Shown: positions 22,603 to 34,665 of the stretch, piece after piece
Layout of the letters: every line of letters begins with the position of its first letter
Numbering within the stretch: position 1 is the stretch's first letter
NCBI GenBank assembly: GCA_005765155.1
Contig: VCCP01000008.1
Span: 1,488,001 to 1,552,000 of the forward strand
Length of the DNA: 64,000 bases
Direction of reading: 5' to 3'
From: Zelopaecilomyces penicillatus
Taxonomy: Eukaryota > Ascomycota > Sordariomycetes > Hypocreales > Pseudodiploosporaceae
Position numbers and translations under genes: made by a program
Notes under the pieces: model-generated
Databases searched by the model: none
The model's input: the letters and a program-made list of their open reading frames with translations, nothing else
Told to the model about the DNA's origin: nothing

Positions 22603-24108
22603 ATGTCTTGGTCTTCTCCTTCTCGTGGTCAAGCTCGTAGCCGCTTTTCTCGTCCTGGCGGTTATTACTCTACGAAGCCCTCAAACAACTACAGCTCTTC
22701 CCCAGCACCCCCTCTTGGCGATTTGCTTGAGACAATCTCTCGAGAGGAGATTTCCAAAGAGCTTTCTGCGGTTCACGAACATTGTGGAATCACTGATGTC
22801 GAGTTTGTGGCGTCTTACAATTGGCTCAACGAGAAGCAACCCAAGATCCTCATCCCAGGTAACCCACCCAGTGGCCCTCTAATCTCTTGCTAAACATTTC
22901 CAACTAAAGCTTTGCTTCTAGGAAAACCCCCCGTCTGGACACCACCAAAGACTCCTCCCATGCTGGATCAAGATGGCGGCGTTTATTTCCGAGATCCAAA
23001 CGCCGCCTCCTACCCAAAACACCCCACAGACCCGGTTGTGATGTCTGTCATGAAAATGCAGCCCAAGGCCGCCGCCCATGTGGACATCTTTGCATGTTCT
23101 AGCACTCTCGGGAATTTACTGAGATTTGTTCAGAAAAAGGAGCGGCCTTTTAGGATTCTGGTCGAGTGCATTGGCGACACTGTCCATCTCATCCGCAGAG
23201 AGAACTCGCCTACGGAGACAATTGATGATATCAAAGGCCATGGGCATACTTTTCCGGAAGCCTACACAACTTGGGAGTCTGACGCCAAGAATTCCAAGTC
23301 GCATCAGCGAATTATCAAATACCGCTTTGCTGGTCTTGATATGATGGTCCGATTCGCAGGCGATGGGTACATAGCCACACCTTCGTCACCCTCTGTTACC
23401 CCGGCCCTTCAAGATGGTGAAAGTCAATCACCTTCTGTCGACTCTCTGGATGATCTGGCTGATAAACTGACCCTGAAATCGGAGCATGATCCGGCTGGCG
23501 ATGGCGAATTGGAGATCATTTCCGGTGGCCAAGTGATATCTCACAATGATATCTTTGACCTGAAAACCAGATCCATCTGGAACAGAGACAAAGTAAATGT
23601 TCTTGTCCAGGAACTGCCCCGTTTCTGGGTTGCACAAACTAAAAACTTCATCTTGGCATACCACGAAAACGGCCTTTTCGAAAAGAAAGACATCACCATC
23701 AAAAACATCGAAAAGGAGGTCAGCACCTGGGAGGACGAAAACGAACAAGACCTCAAACGCCTGGCCCGCCTCTTGCGCATCATTTCCAAGACCTGCAAGC
23801 AGAGAGACACCAAGATTGAGATTGTTAGAGTCGAAGACGGGCCATTAGAAATTCGAGAGCGTTTGTCAGATGCTGGAGAAGTCTTCTCTGAAGATGTCAG
23901 GTCTCGCTGGACTGCATGGCTTGCGGAGACTGGTAAGAGTGGTTCTGAGCAGGAGAGCTATGACTCAGATGACTATCCGTACGATGCATCATGTTACGAT
24001 GATTATGACCGGTATTCTTACGGTTATGGAGACAGTGATGGCGAGGATCCTGATTATACGGCATGCAGTTCCTCAGACTGCGGATTCTGTGGGAAGTGCC
24101 CATACTGA
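22603..24108 (+). CDS. fungal protein of the family often mislabelled geranylgeranyl pyrophosphate synthetase
   Basis: Two exons, 22603-22858 and 22922-24108, joined by a 63-nt intron; 480 residues. The first exon ends ILIPG and the second continues KPPVWTPP. The protein contains SYNWL, DIFACSSTLGNLLRFV, IRRENSPTE, GHGHTFPEAYTTWE and SHQRIIKYRFAGL. I recall these stretches from a large ascomycete family whose database name is geranylgeranyl pyrophosphate synthetase. The sequence lacks the two DDxxD motifs and the helical fold of prenyl synthases, so that name is very likely wrong. The first 30 residues are Ser/Arg/Tyr-rich. The last 60 are acidic and Tyr-rich, ending in a Cys cluster (CSSSDCGFCGKCPY). 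No signal peptide or membrane segment. Biochemical role unknown. Confidence 0.75.
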
Positions 24109-24898
24109 GGGAGGAGGTGTAATTAACCAGACGGACTCATGGTGGACTCATGGTGGCTTCATGTACTCTAGATTGCGTTTATCATAGGTAAAACAATTGG
24201 CTTTTCCACAATTTTCCTCTTTCATGGGATGAGTGACCTGATTGAGACACCCATTGAGCTAAGCTATCTTAGCTGGCCTTGTTTGATCATCACTGGCAGC
24301 CCAGGGTGTTGGAACACGCTCTAGGCGGATGTTATACATCACACGATACTGAATACAAACGGTTGTTTTTGGTAAGAAACAGCCAGATTCATATCCTTGC
24401 AATTGAGTTATCAGCTGAATAAAACACCGCTTAGTATTTATTTCATATTTTTAACATTATTATATTCTATTCTCCAACATCAAAGTCGGTCGTGTTTCTA
24501 GCTTTCATCCTCCCCATTTCCCTCGTAGCCAATGAATGACCCCCAAAATTCGTCAAACCAAGAGTGTGGATGTGCAACATATATATATATATATAAAAAA
24601 GCACATCCATTGGCGGTTCAATCAGAAAAAGAAAAGACCAAAAAGGGGGGACAAAATGTGGAAAACGAAGACATTGTTCCTAGTCACCCCTCTATAAACA
24701 GCAAAACGCCGTTCGTACCAGCACGCTATATCCAACCTGTTTTCCAATCGAAACGTATGTAACATGAACCTTTACAAAAAAAAAAAAAGAATAGAAGTTG
24801 GGTTGGGTTGAGTTGGCCTCAGAAAGGCCAAATTCGGGATCAACAAGGGGAAATCCTGTACCAGAAACGGAGGTGTTCTCACTAGAGTCGGCCAGCAA
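24109..24898. other. intergenic between convergent genes
   Basis: About 790 bp with no gene. It includes an (AT)n tract at about 24580-24594 and a poly-A run at 24776-24788. It would hold both 3' ends. Confidence 0.5.
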
Positions 24899-26131
24899 TC
24901 ATTTCTTGTGCTGCCTTTCAAAACTAAAGTTCCACACCTCCGCTCGGCGTGGCCCAGCTGACGACTCCTTAAAGCCCACATGCTGAAGAACACTAGGACG
25001 CAGTGCCCATTTGGAAAGCCCCTTGTTGCCTGCATATCCTTCAAATATCATATCGCCAGGAAAGTCGTACGGCGGTTCCCTCAGCAAATTCTGGATGCCC
25101 TCAAGCTGCGGGGCTGGAAACACCAAGCCCTGCGCACAGCAGCCGTACCTGGGCATCTCCCGGACGCCGGAGAGGGGAAACGGGCTGAGCCGATCCATGG
25201 TGACGCGCCCGGCCATGAAGTAGAGCGAGATGGCGGCCGGCGTCCATAAGCCCAGAGCCAAGGCTGCGATGCTAAAAGATTGTCCCGCCACGGTTGGCTT
25301 GGGGGTCTCTGACTTGCGTCTTCGCCGCAGCAGCACAAGAAAAATGAGAAAAACAGCTGCATAGACGAAGAAGACAGTCTCCATATAGACGAGCAGCTCT
25401 TCTAGATTCCAACCCATGAAGAGTTCTGAATAGAAGAGGCGGAGGTACAGCCAGCCTCTGCCATCCCGCTTCGTCTGGTTCTCAACGAAGCGCAGGCCAT
25501 GCTTGAGCTTGTAAAACCAGTCCCGCGAAGCTATCACATCATCTTCAACAAGTGCAAAGTAGCGGGCGCCCGAATTTCGGCACGTCTCGACAAGCACAGA
25601 GTGATCCAGCCGCATGTTTTCCACCCGGCCGTCCCCTCGAGGAGTGCCATTTACATCGAACGGAATCGTATGGTATGCGTCGTCGGTGGGGACCTTGGAC
25701 GTATTGTAGACAAGAACCTCATCGGCCATCTGAGAAAGCCATGGCTTTCCATAGGCAAAGTGCGTGCTAGGCGACCGATCTGCCAGCAACACAGCGATGA
25801 CAATGGACCCGCGCTCCTGGGGCGTTAAGTTGTCGACGAGACTACCCAGCGTGTGCGTAAGGAAAGACTGCGTGGTACGGTTGATGCTAGGGATACCGAT
25901 GCACAGCAGGCGGTCCTGCTCTTCGGGCGGGCGGTTCGAGGATGATGTCGCATTAAGACTGGCAATGAAGCGATCGGCTTCGGCGATGCGAATGTCGGAA
26001 AAGCTGGTGCGGTAGGCGCGGGTTTTGCTGTAGAAGATGGAGGTGGGATCGTCAAACGAGTTAAAGAAGCAGCAGATGAACAAAAAAGCCCAGACGAGCC
26101 AGAAGATGGTGTTGGCGCGTGAAGCACGCAT
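24899..26131 (-). CDS. PGAP4/TMEM246-like Golgi glycosyltransferase with split GT domain
   Basis: A single-exon gene of 410 residues from the ATG at 26131; an in-frame upstream extension to 26185 is possible. An N-terminal membrane segment (IFWLVWAFLFICCFF) is followed by a lumenal GT-A-like region with LCIGIPSINR, the metal-binding-type acidic stretch ALVEDDVIASRDW and LYLRLFYSELFMGW. Two membrane segments in tandem come next (VFFVYAAVFLIFLVLL and IAALALGLWTPAAISL), then the rest of the catalytic domain (YGCCAQGLVF, PGDMIFEGYA, LRPSVLQHVGF). This odd topology, a transferase domain interrupted by a hairpin of two membrane helices, is that of animal PGAP4, which adds GalNAc to GPI anchors. Its sugar and acceptor in fungi are not inferable here. 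The next gene upstream in the same orientation is another membrane glycosyltransferase. Confidence 0.75.
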   Translation of the reverse strand: MRASRANTIFWLVWAFLFICCFFNSFDDPTSIFYSKTRAYRTSFSDIRIAEADRFIASLNATSSSNRPPEEQDRLLCIGIPSINRTTQSFLTHTLGSLVDNLTPQERGSIVIAVLLADRSPSTHFAYGKPWLSQMADEVLVYNTSKVPTDDAYHTIPFDVNGTPRGDGRVENMRLDHSVLVETCRNSGARYFALVEDDVIASRDWFYKLKHGLRFVENQTKRDGRGWLYLRLFYSELFMGWNLEELLVYMETVFFVYAAVFLIFLVLLRRRRKSETPKPTVAGQSFSIAALALGLWTPAAISLYFMAGRVTMDRLSPFPLSGVREMPRYGCCAQGLVFPAPQLEGIQNLLREPPYDFPGDMIFEGYAGNKGLSKWALRPSVLQHVGFKESSAGPRRAEVWNFSFERQHKK

Positions 26132-27156
26132 CTTCCCACGCCGAGGACATGTGGAGGAGGAGGAAGAAAAAAAAAAGATTTGCAAGAGAAGGTTGATTGA
26201 TGGCTTCGTTAGAGCTCGTTTTTTCCCCTTATCTAAACCTACCTAGGAGTCTCCCGCTTCCATCAGGGTCCAGGCAGATCCTTTAAAAGAGGTCACTAAT
26301 TAATTAGACTCCTACAGGCCGCCTCAGGGCCATATTATACCTCCCTCGTACCCAACTACAGGCTACAAATGCTCGTACATCGTATTGGCTATACCCATAA
26401 CCGCCTAGATCAAAAACCCTTTTTTACAAAGCTCCTTACACTCATTATGAGGAATCAATTCATAATCAGGGGGGCGCACGGGAAATGCGAATCAAGCAAA
26501 AACCATGGGGTTTTCCAACTACCGAAGCTTCCGATTGGCCGTTTTGCTTTGCTTGTCCGCGTCATGGCGTCATTTCGTTGGCGGGAAACCGCGGGAAATG
26601 ACAGGGGGGGCCACAGGCCTGTGCAACTCGATATCGAAATTCCACAAGGCTCATATTACTGTATGGCGCACTCGTATAAGAATTCGCCCGTGTTTCGTAT
26701 AAATTCGATGAGCTGAATCCCTTGATATAAGCCAGGTCTTCATAATAGTAGACTGTAGAGCCTAATTGGATTCAACACTAGTCTAAGCGAATCTTCGTCT
26801 ATACGAGGACGCCAGGTTTTCTAGGGAGCACTGTGATGAAGCCTCCCTGACCGACTACTGGGATGTGTGAGATTAGGTTGTGATTTTGGTCATCCATTTA
26901 GTTATTTTTCCAAGTCGAAATGTTCATTTTTTGAAAAGCTCATACCAAGAATTAAATATGTATTAATTTGGCAGCCTGACGGATTTCGATAGAATACAAA
27001 GATTTGAAGTAGCAGGGCAACCACAAGATGATTATCGCCAACATTAAAAGTCCTAAATTACATGCCGTACAAGTTTCGTGTTTTCCCATGGGTATCATTC
27101 ATATCCAAGAACCATTTCCTTCCTCTGCTGTGTACAACGCTCAACATTATTCCTCT
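26132..27156. other. intergenic, about 1 kb
   Basis: Lies between two genes read in the same (minus) direction. No gene recognised. It should contain the promoter of the PGAP4-like gene and the 3' end of the GT90 gene. Confidence 0.5.
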
Positions 27157-30100
27157 TTAGCCGTGAAACCCCAGATGCTCCCGATCATCGTCCACCAATC
27201 TCCCCCATTCCAGCAGCAACCGAAACGTGTATATCTGCATATCCACTTTCCTCAACGCCTTATGCGCCCATTCCCTCCCTTGCTCCGCAATACCCCGAGC
27301 TCTCTCATCGCCGCTGGCGCCACCTCCGTCTGCTCCTCCGGTTGTCCGAGATAATATGTCCTTGCCAAGCTTGTGACTACCGCTGTCGCTGCCGCTGAAG
27401 TAATCGAGTAGGGACCAGAACCCCAAGCCAAGACGTGCATCTACGGGCACATAGTGTTGCCAGGCTTGTATGCGCTCGTCAAACCAGGCGCGGAAGAGGG
27501 CAGCCCGATAGACGAGGCTGCGGCTTTTCATAAATGGCAAGAAGCGGCCGCTGAACCCGGCACCGTCCATGTCCATCAGATGACGGAAACGCCAGTGTTC
27601 GTCAAACGGTATGAAAGGTGGCAGACGATCCTCTGGTTTTTTCCCGTTCAGAATTCGATCCTGGCCGGTCTCTTTCCCCCACAGCTCAAAGACATCTAGC
27701 TCGGCGTCACAGTCCCCCTGGTCGCATCTAGACATCCCCCCCGTGAATGAGACATTGACGCTTAATGATGTCCTGTCGTCCGCAGTCTTTGAGAGCGATT
27801 TTGCCTTTTCATATGCCTCGTGCACAAATCTTGCCCGAAGAAACCCTTCCCATGCCCCATGTGCCGCAAAGCCATCCGAACTCGAACCTCTCCAAAATAG
27901 ACTATTGGACTTTTCGCTCCATTCCATACCCGCAGTTTCGTTAAACGCGCTCTTTTCATTAAAGTTCCAGGGAGATGGTAGCAGTATATCCGAGAACCCG
28001 CCGACACGTCCTTGGCTGAAAATGGGAAAGAGCATCGACGTGCTGACTAGAGCTGACGGTGAATGCAACAAGCCATTAAGATACGCCATATCCGGTTGAT
28101 GGCACAGGTCATGAGCGAGAGATGCATCAGATAGCAAGGCGCCGCCGCTCGTAGCGAGTGAATGTGGCATCATGCATTCAACGCAAAGCGTGCTCCAGTC
28201 CCACCATCTACTATTCCGTGCCTTAGACCCCGGAGGACACGACGCCGCTATCGAGTCGTAGAAGATTTGTTGCCGAATATTGTCGGTCCATCCTGATGGA
28301 AGCTCCCTGTTGTTCATTCGACCATCTCTTTCGCCTTCTTCAGGAAAAGGTCCACTCCAGCCCATACCGGGAGAAGCATTCTTCCCTAGATCCCCTTGCT
28401 CCTTACGACTCATGCCAATTCTAGAACGAGTCTCGCGAGCCTTGTCCTTGAGAAACTTCATCTCTTCAAACGGAATAGCCACTCGACACTCGTCAGCCAG
28501 GTTCAGGGCAATGTCCATGTCCGGTAGCCACTTTACAAATGGGTCAACCATATTTTGGAATGACTCTGCCATCCAGCGATGGCTTCCAGGTATATCAGGC
28601 CACAGTTGTAGAGTACCGTTTCGGATGCGCAAGCCGCCCATCTCCAACCTCGAGTAGGATAGGATATGCGAGGTCCTGACGCGAATGGCTTTCGGATCCA
28701 GGCCCCAAAACGGTACTAGGTCGTCGTTGATTTGTCCGAAATCATCAATAACTGCAGATTCGTGTTCCATGGCAAAGTCATACCACTTATCGAAATTCGG
28801 AGGTGGCGGTATACCATATCGCTTTTTGTACTCCTCAACGGCTTCATTCAGTGTCTTACTTACGAAAGCTTGAGACGCCCATTGATTGGAATTAGTACGA
28901 GCAGCAGATATCAGTGTGTTGACACCCTCTTCTAACACAACACCAGCGTTCTGTCCAGAGAAGAGCATCCAGCAAGCTATGCCAAACGCAATGATCCAAA
29001 CATAACCCAGGAGAAGCCATCTGTGGAACGGTGTAGCGACAGACTGCCGATTCTTGTTTGAGGAGTAAAACGCATAATACCACACGGGTCCCGCCCAGCA
29101 GGCTGCCACGGAAGTTGTCTTTGCCATGTGGTTGAAGGATAATGGCGGCAGCGAGAGTGATGATTTATATTGGGCCACCTGCATGCCGGCAAAGCTAACA
29201 GTCGATATCAGCAAGGCAATAGTTGTCGGGTGAAGAACGGCTAGTAGCGAAAAACCACATAGACAGGCAGTCGATGCCAGCAATCCGTCGACAGCCAGGT
29301 CGCGAACGTCAGCATAATGAAATCGGAACGACATCAGAAAACCCGAATCAGAGAGCCAAGAGGGAAATGACAATAGCGTAATCGTACATGAAGCAGTTAG
29401 TAGCAGGATAGTCATGAAGTTGGACACATCTTGGTCATTTTCCAGCGCTTGTCTACGCATTCGGGTGAGCAAAACTACTATGATGCCATCCACGGCACAC
29501 ATAATCAGCTGCGCATATGGAACAAGAGGCTCTAGCCTCCATCCAATGGGGCATATTGTTCCTGTGTCGATCCGGGAATTCCCCAGAGCATGAGCTGCGG
29601 AAAACCCCCATGCCAGGGCTAGAAATGCGTAGATGAACAACGACCTGGACATCCAGGAAAACCGACCCACGCCATTTGAGTGACCCGGGTCCTTGGACTG
29701 TGCGCCAAGTAGATGAACAGAATCCGACAAGATAGCATCAAATATTAGTACAGATAAGGGTAAGAAGGTCTATTGCGGTGATTAGATCTGGTCCATCTCA
29801 TCAGTCGTTTCCTAAGTAACTTACCTCCACTCCTATTAATGAACACTGGGAAGTCCGAGTAATGTACCAGAAAAGTAGAGTCCTTGTTCCAACGGTGCCG
29901 AGAAGCACACAAAACGACAGACGTATACTCTGCGCCTTTTGAAGGATTGTGTTCAGGACACCAACAATCGCATTACCATTTTCAACGACTGGAGAGTAGG
30001 CGACTTCCCCCGCCTTGAAGACCGTCAAGGGCAGAGAAGGACTGTAGCCTTTCCATCGCGTGAGAATGGCCAGCACGATGGCATTGAAGAGCAATGTGAC

Positions 30101-30312
30101 CACAGTGAGATGTACAGAACGCTCTACTCGTTGAATCGTCAGCAAAGCATTGGTCTTGGGTATCTAAGCCAGCGAACGCTAGGCCAGGTCGGATTAGCAC
30201 TTACCAAAGGCTGCGCTGGTGTAGTATCTTGAAGATAACGCATAGCATGAGAGCACAAGGCCACTTGAAGACAGCGCATTAGTAACCAGTTGATGTTAAT
30301 CAAGATATGCAT
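27157..30312 (-). CDS. GT90 family (CAP10-like) multi-membrane glycosyltransferase
   Basis: Best model: three exons, 30312-30205, 30163-29825 and 29769-27157, giving 1019 residues. All junctions are in phase 0. The N-terminal half has about eight or nine membrane segments (for example LTVVTLLFNAIVLAIL, LFIYAFLALAWGFSAAHAL, IIAFGIACWMLFSG). The C-terminal half is the CAP10 domain: WWDWSTLCVECMMPHSLA, GRVGGFSDILLPSPWNF, EKSNSLFWRGSSSDGF, then FDEHWRFRHLMDMDGAGFSGRF and SRSLVYRAALFRAWF. GT90 includes the Cryptococcus capsule and glycolipid xylosyltransferases, so a UDP-xylose transferase role in the secretory pathway is likely but not proven. The first intron is only 41 nt with a TAG acceptor (50 nt if the AAG nine bases later is used), and the start Met is uncertain because an open frame extends upstream. 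Confidence 0.8.
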
Positions 30313-32928
30313 GTTGCCGTGACAGAAAGGAAAAAGGCCGTCGGGGTGGACTCCGGCGTTCTGCCAAGCAATCGCGGCAGCACAAGGCTCATACAGGGAC
30401 GGGCAGGCTTACATGACGGCAATGGCCTTGTGCGATGCTCTACTACCAGTACTCAACATCCTGCTGCAGCCGGCCGGTAGGAGGTATTGAATGGGTGCAC
30501 AAGGGCCAGAGGAGCATTTGGCATGTCTCTTGTCCCAGCAAGGTAGGCAATGGAGGAAAGCCTCGAACCAAAGGTTTGGGGGACAGCCGTCTGATGAGGC
30601 TGAAAGGCTAAATCAAGAGCCTCCACATACACAAACGCGCGTCAGACGGGATTGACATGTGGACAGAGCCTCTTTCTGACCGTGCCTGGGCGAGAACGAG
30701 GATGGAAGACGGACAGACAAATCGCAGAGAGCATGCATGCCTTGGGACTGGGAAGGGGAAAGGGTGACATTCTCCCCAGGCGGCCTTGTGAGTGGAGCGC
30801 GCGTCTCTCTGTCTTCTCGCTCTCCCTTGCCGAATGGCGCTGAATCGTACCGCAGGACGGGGGTTTCATATGGGGGAATTGGCACATCCCTACGGTACGG
30901 ATCAAATGCGCCTAACTAGTTTCAATGATTACCTTGTCATTATTATTCACTAGATCCTAGTCAGCGACTCAGCCTCCGACAAAACGGGGTGTGTGGATGT
31001 TGAGTGCGATGCCGTTTCTAGCCTTAGTGCATACAAGCATGCATAGCCGAATTGGAATATTAGCCCATCACCCAAGTCAGCATTTCAATCTTTTGCTGTC
31101 ATGGACGGACACTCGGTATTTGACCCTCCAGGTTCGTTCCGACTGGTGTAGGCAGATCGCCGAATGGTGCAGTCCAGCGTAGAAGATCAGATCATCAAAT
31201 GATGGGAGAGAGAAGATTAAGAGAACCGGCCACGTTGACAAAGTGTGAAGTATAAGTGGATAAGTAATACGAGGTAATAATGACGGACATGCGGGCCAGA
31301 GCGATAGAGCCTGTACAAGTACCTGCCCAGTATTTTCACAGTTTCACCCCATGCCAAGCCCCCCCCCTATTGCCACCTGTAGTAGTTTGTTTCCGCACTG
31401 AAGCTAGTTGTTCATGATGAATGCCTGCAGTGATGAACCTTTCGGAAATACAAGAGACAGACATGACTCTAACGTGCAATTAATTACTCCGATTTTTTTT
31501 CCAGTTACAACTCCGCGGGTAGTATCATCTTACGGAGTAGGCACTTTTACTCAGAGTAAATACATGATACCGAGGTCCGGGAATATTTTAATTAACTCTA
31601 TTACTACTCTTGTTATTTCCGCTCACCTATCACAGCGTTGGGCAGTCATCACCACCTATACAGCCTCAGACGCTGACACTGGCGATACAATGTAAGATTA
31701 CCTACCCTAACAATCTCCTGGGTTATGAAGATTATCCCCCATCTCTCAGTTTCCAGGTCATGCCATTCACCTACGATCTTGTAATTGCCCACAATTAGCT
31801 TCCTTTTTTGGTTAGTTTGTTACTTGTCCGCAACTACCATCATCAGGACATCCGGGTTGGGAAGTCAGAAACCACAATCCCTGAATCCCAATTACAGATT
31901 GACAGCAAGCATGCATATACCTTGACGCTTCTTTTTGTATATGGTGGCTGCATAACGACCCTGACACAAGTGCTTGAGATGCCAAATAACTAGAAAAAAT
32001 TCTTCAGTCAAGATGTAAATGCTAACCCATCGACACCATATCATACAAATATGCACCATCACTCATCACTTGCAATCAGCGTTGATAATATCTTAGAAAT
32101 AGCCCAATGTCTCGCATATTTTGCCAGTAGGTATGCATCTGTAAACAATAAAAGGGGAAAGAGTCAAGTATCCACCTTTCATCCTTCAAAGAACTGGATA
32201 TATGCAGGGACCATCATGCTGCCATTTCTCGCATCAATAACTCTTTATAGCACATCAGTCGGTGTTGCATTTAGTCAGTAGCCAATCCCAGGTAAAGCAT
32301 ACACCCGCATATAACATGTCAGATCCACAGATTCCCATCCTGCATATCACCTGATTCGGCGAGTATCTTTGGACGGAATAGGTATTTGACAGCCAGCCCA
32401 TCGTCACATTGGAACATCCGTATGCCCACAGCGGTAGCCGAGCCGTCATGTTTCATCTAGCTCATCCTATCAAATGGGCAAGTTCCACAGGCTAGTTTGG
32501 CCGCCTGAAGACACGGGCCGCGCGCTGCCCCGCCAGAGAAGGACCACCCTCGGCTTCTTCATCATCCTTCATGTTCAAGTCGGCGAACGGCGCAGAAAGC
32601 GAACGGACGGACAGTGGGCGTATTACTGCCGCTCCTCCTCCTACTAATACTAGATGTATCACTCGTGTTACCTAGAAAATGGCTATCCACATATTTATAT
32701 GCTTATATATACATGGCGCCTCTCCGCCATGATTCCTCAACTTGACCCTTTTTCTACAACACCACTAATCCCTCATTCAGACCTCATCTAATCCCAGATG
32801 GAAGCCATAGCTTCCCGTTTCTCTATTCATACATTATGATTTTATCCCAACACTTCTATTTTTTGGCGCCTTAAATCCAACCATGCAACAAGAAACAGAC
32901 AACCTTGGCCCAAGTGACAATTTGTCCC
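30313..32928. other. gene-free stretch, about 2.6 kb
   Basis: Between the GT90 gene start and the 3' end of the Zn2Cys6 gene. Only short scattered frames are present. It contains a run of eight Ts at 31493-31500 and several short homopolymers. Nothing recognised. Confidence 0.5.
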
Positions 32929-34665
32929 TTACATGAGCAATATGGCTGTCCCTGAAATCCCAAAACATTCTGCTAAACCCCATGTGCCTTGGCCAACTTG
33001 ATCACGCAACTCCCAGACCCGCTCGAGCATCTGGAGAGCATCCCGCGCTGGCCCAAATGCTTGGAGTGGGCCTAGCTCATTCACGATATCTCTAAACAGC
33101 TGCTCTTGACCCTTCAACGCGAGGCAGCCGGCTACGCAGAGCGGCCAGACGAGGCCGCGCCGACAAGCCGGAGAATCAGCCTCCACCACTAACTGCAATA
33201 TCATTGCAACGCTCTCGCGTATCATATGCTCTGCTAGGTCCCACCCCGAAGTTACTATCGAAAGATATATTCTTGCGGCATGGGCCCACGTCAGAGATGT
33301 AAGCACACGTTGATCGCCTTGACGAGCCGTGTTGAATCGATAATATGCCCGCATGTCGATAGCTCCATCCCGCGCATGTCCCTGTTGGTGGGCTATCTCG
33401 AAATTTTCTATGGCTAAGAAGAGTTCTTGTGCAAGCAGCTTACCCTGGCCAGCAATCTCACCTGAGGAATCTATGCCACCAGATGATCTCTTTCTTGCGT
33501 CCAACGTCGCTATTCGGCCCACAAGGCCTAGCACCATACCCTGGCAGCCGACAAAACTGCCCATCTGAAGACGCTTCTCTTTCCCCGGTTCGTAAGGATC
33601 TTCAGTGTCTGCCATCAAAAGAAAGTGAAACCTCCCTAGGCGTGGTTGCGTACCGAGCGAGGTGCTTGCAATGATGTCTGAGAAAACCAGCAGCGCGACA
33701 GCAAATCGAAATGCCGCCTGGTCAGGGCTCCAGAGAAGGCAATCGGGCCCTACTTCATGGAAGAAGGACCGAGCTTCCATTTCTTGCAAAACTGGTTCCA
33801 GAGGACACCAGGTCGCATTGCCATACTCATCCAATATGTCTTGGAACAAGGTTAGGGCCGCTGTTAAATGCGATCCCCAGTCCGCACCTCTAGCCATGGC
33901 CGTCTCAAATATAAGCAAGTGCATAATATTTTCCAGAACTCGTGCTTTCTGTATCAGAGTGCTTTTCCGCCCCTGCGTGTTGAGCACCTCCATTTCAAAC
34001 CTCATTGCCTTTACAGACGCGTCCATATGCCGTGCTAGAGTATCCCAAACGGTTTGATGTTGAGAGTCGTTGGTTGCTGGAACCGACTCCTTTGCTAACA
34101 CCAAGGTAAAAAAGTATGCACTGAGGCTGATGGCGGTATGAGTCAGGGTTTCGTTGTCCTGCATCATGGCAAAGAGCCAGCTACGGCCCCCGGATAGCAT
34201 CGGCGGCCGGTACCATGGGAACAAGAAGGGAAAGACGTTATCATAGTACATGGTAGTGTAATGCACCTCGGAGGCAGCGAAAGCCGGAGCATCCATGACT
34301 GGTGGAGTGCCGGCATGCGACTCCCGCGCGCTGCCGGGATCAGACGTTTCCACGGGGAATGAGGATGAGGCTCGGCTTGTTGGATAGCTGTCCCGGACCG
34401 AGAGAACTTGTATGGCATAATCCTTATCCCGACGAGCCGCCGCACTCTGCCTGACCTCGGTTCTAATTCGCTGTGCCATCTCGGCCTGCTTCACGCCGCC
34501 GTCCATCCATTCCGGACGGGTGTTGCAGTAATGACAACTGATATCCAGAGCTGCGCAGCTTTGACAGACAGGCCGGGCGCGGTCACACCGTTTTCGCCGC
34601 AGCCGGCAGGTCCAGCACGCCGGTAGCTGTGGCGTTGGCGTTTGTGTCGACAGCGGCGCGGACAT
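32929..34665 (-). CDS. Zn2Cys6 transcription factor with Fungal_trans_2-type regulatory domain
   Basis: A single exon of 578 residues. Residues about 17-47 form a binuclear zinc cluster: CWTCRLRRKRC, then VCQSC and SCHYC (C-x2-C-x6-C-x6-C-x2-C-x6-C). PEWMDGG follows directly, as in many regulators with a Fungal_trans_2 domain. The region from about residue 125 (YYDNVFPFLFPWY) to the C-terminus is the helical regulatory domain, including HTAISLSAYFF and VLENIMHLLIFETAMARG. It should act in the nucleus as a DNA-binding regulator. It is not part of an evident cluster. The nearest divergent gene is the secreted metalloprotease 1.6 kb away, so co-regulation is possible but speculative. Confidence 0.92.
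   Translation of the reverse strand: MSAPLSTQTPTPQLPACWTCRLRRKRCDRARPVCQSCAALDISCHYCNTRPEWMDGGVKQAEMAQRIRTEVRQSAAARRDKDYAIQVLSVRDSYPTSRASSSFPVETSDPGSARESHAGTPPVMDAPAFAASEVHYTTMYYDNVFPFLFPWYRPPMLSGGRSWLFAMMQDNETLTHTAISLSAYFFTLVLAKESVPATNDSQHQTVWDTLARHMDASVKAMRFEMEVLNTQGRKSTLIQKARVLENIMHLLIFETAMARGADWGSHLTAALTLFQDILDEYGNATWCPLEPVLQEMEARSFFHEVGPDCLLWSPDQAAFRFAVALLVFSDIIASTSLGTQPRLGRFHFLLMADTEDPYEPGKEKRLQMGSFVGCQGMVLGLVGRIATLDARKRSSGGIDSSGEIAGQGKLLAQELFLAIENFEIAHQQGHARDGAIDMRAYYRFNTARQGDQRVLTSLTWAHAARIYLSIVTSGWDLAEHMIRESVAMILQLVVEADSPACRRGLVWPLCVAGCLALKGQEQLFRDIVNELGPLQAFGPARDALQMLERVWELRDQVGQGTWGLAECFGISGTAILLM

Noticed and set aside
9235..34665. Possible secondary-metabolite cluster (esterase, P450, Zn2Cys6 regulator, transferases)
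   Set aside because: No PKS, NRPS, terpene or other core enzyme. The genes are separated by kilobases of empty sequence and unrelated genes.
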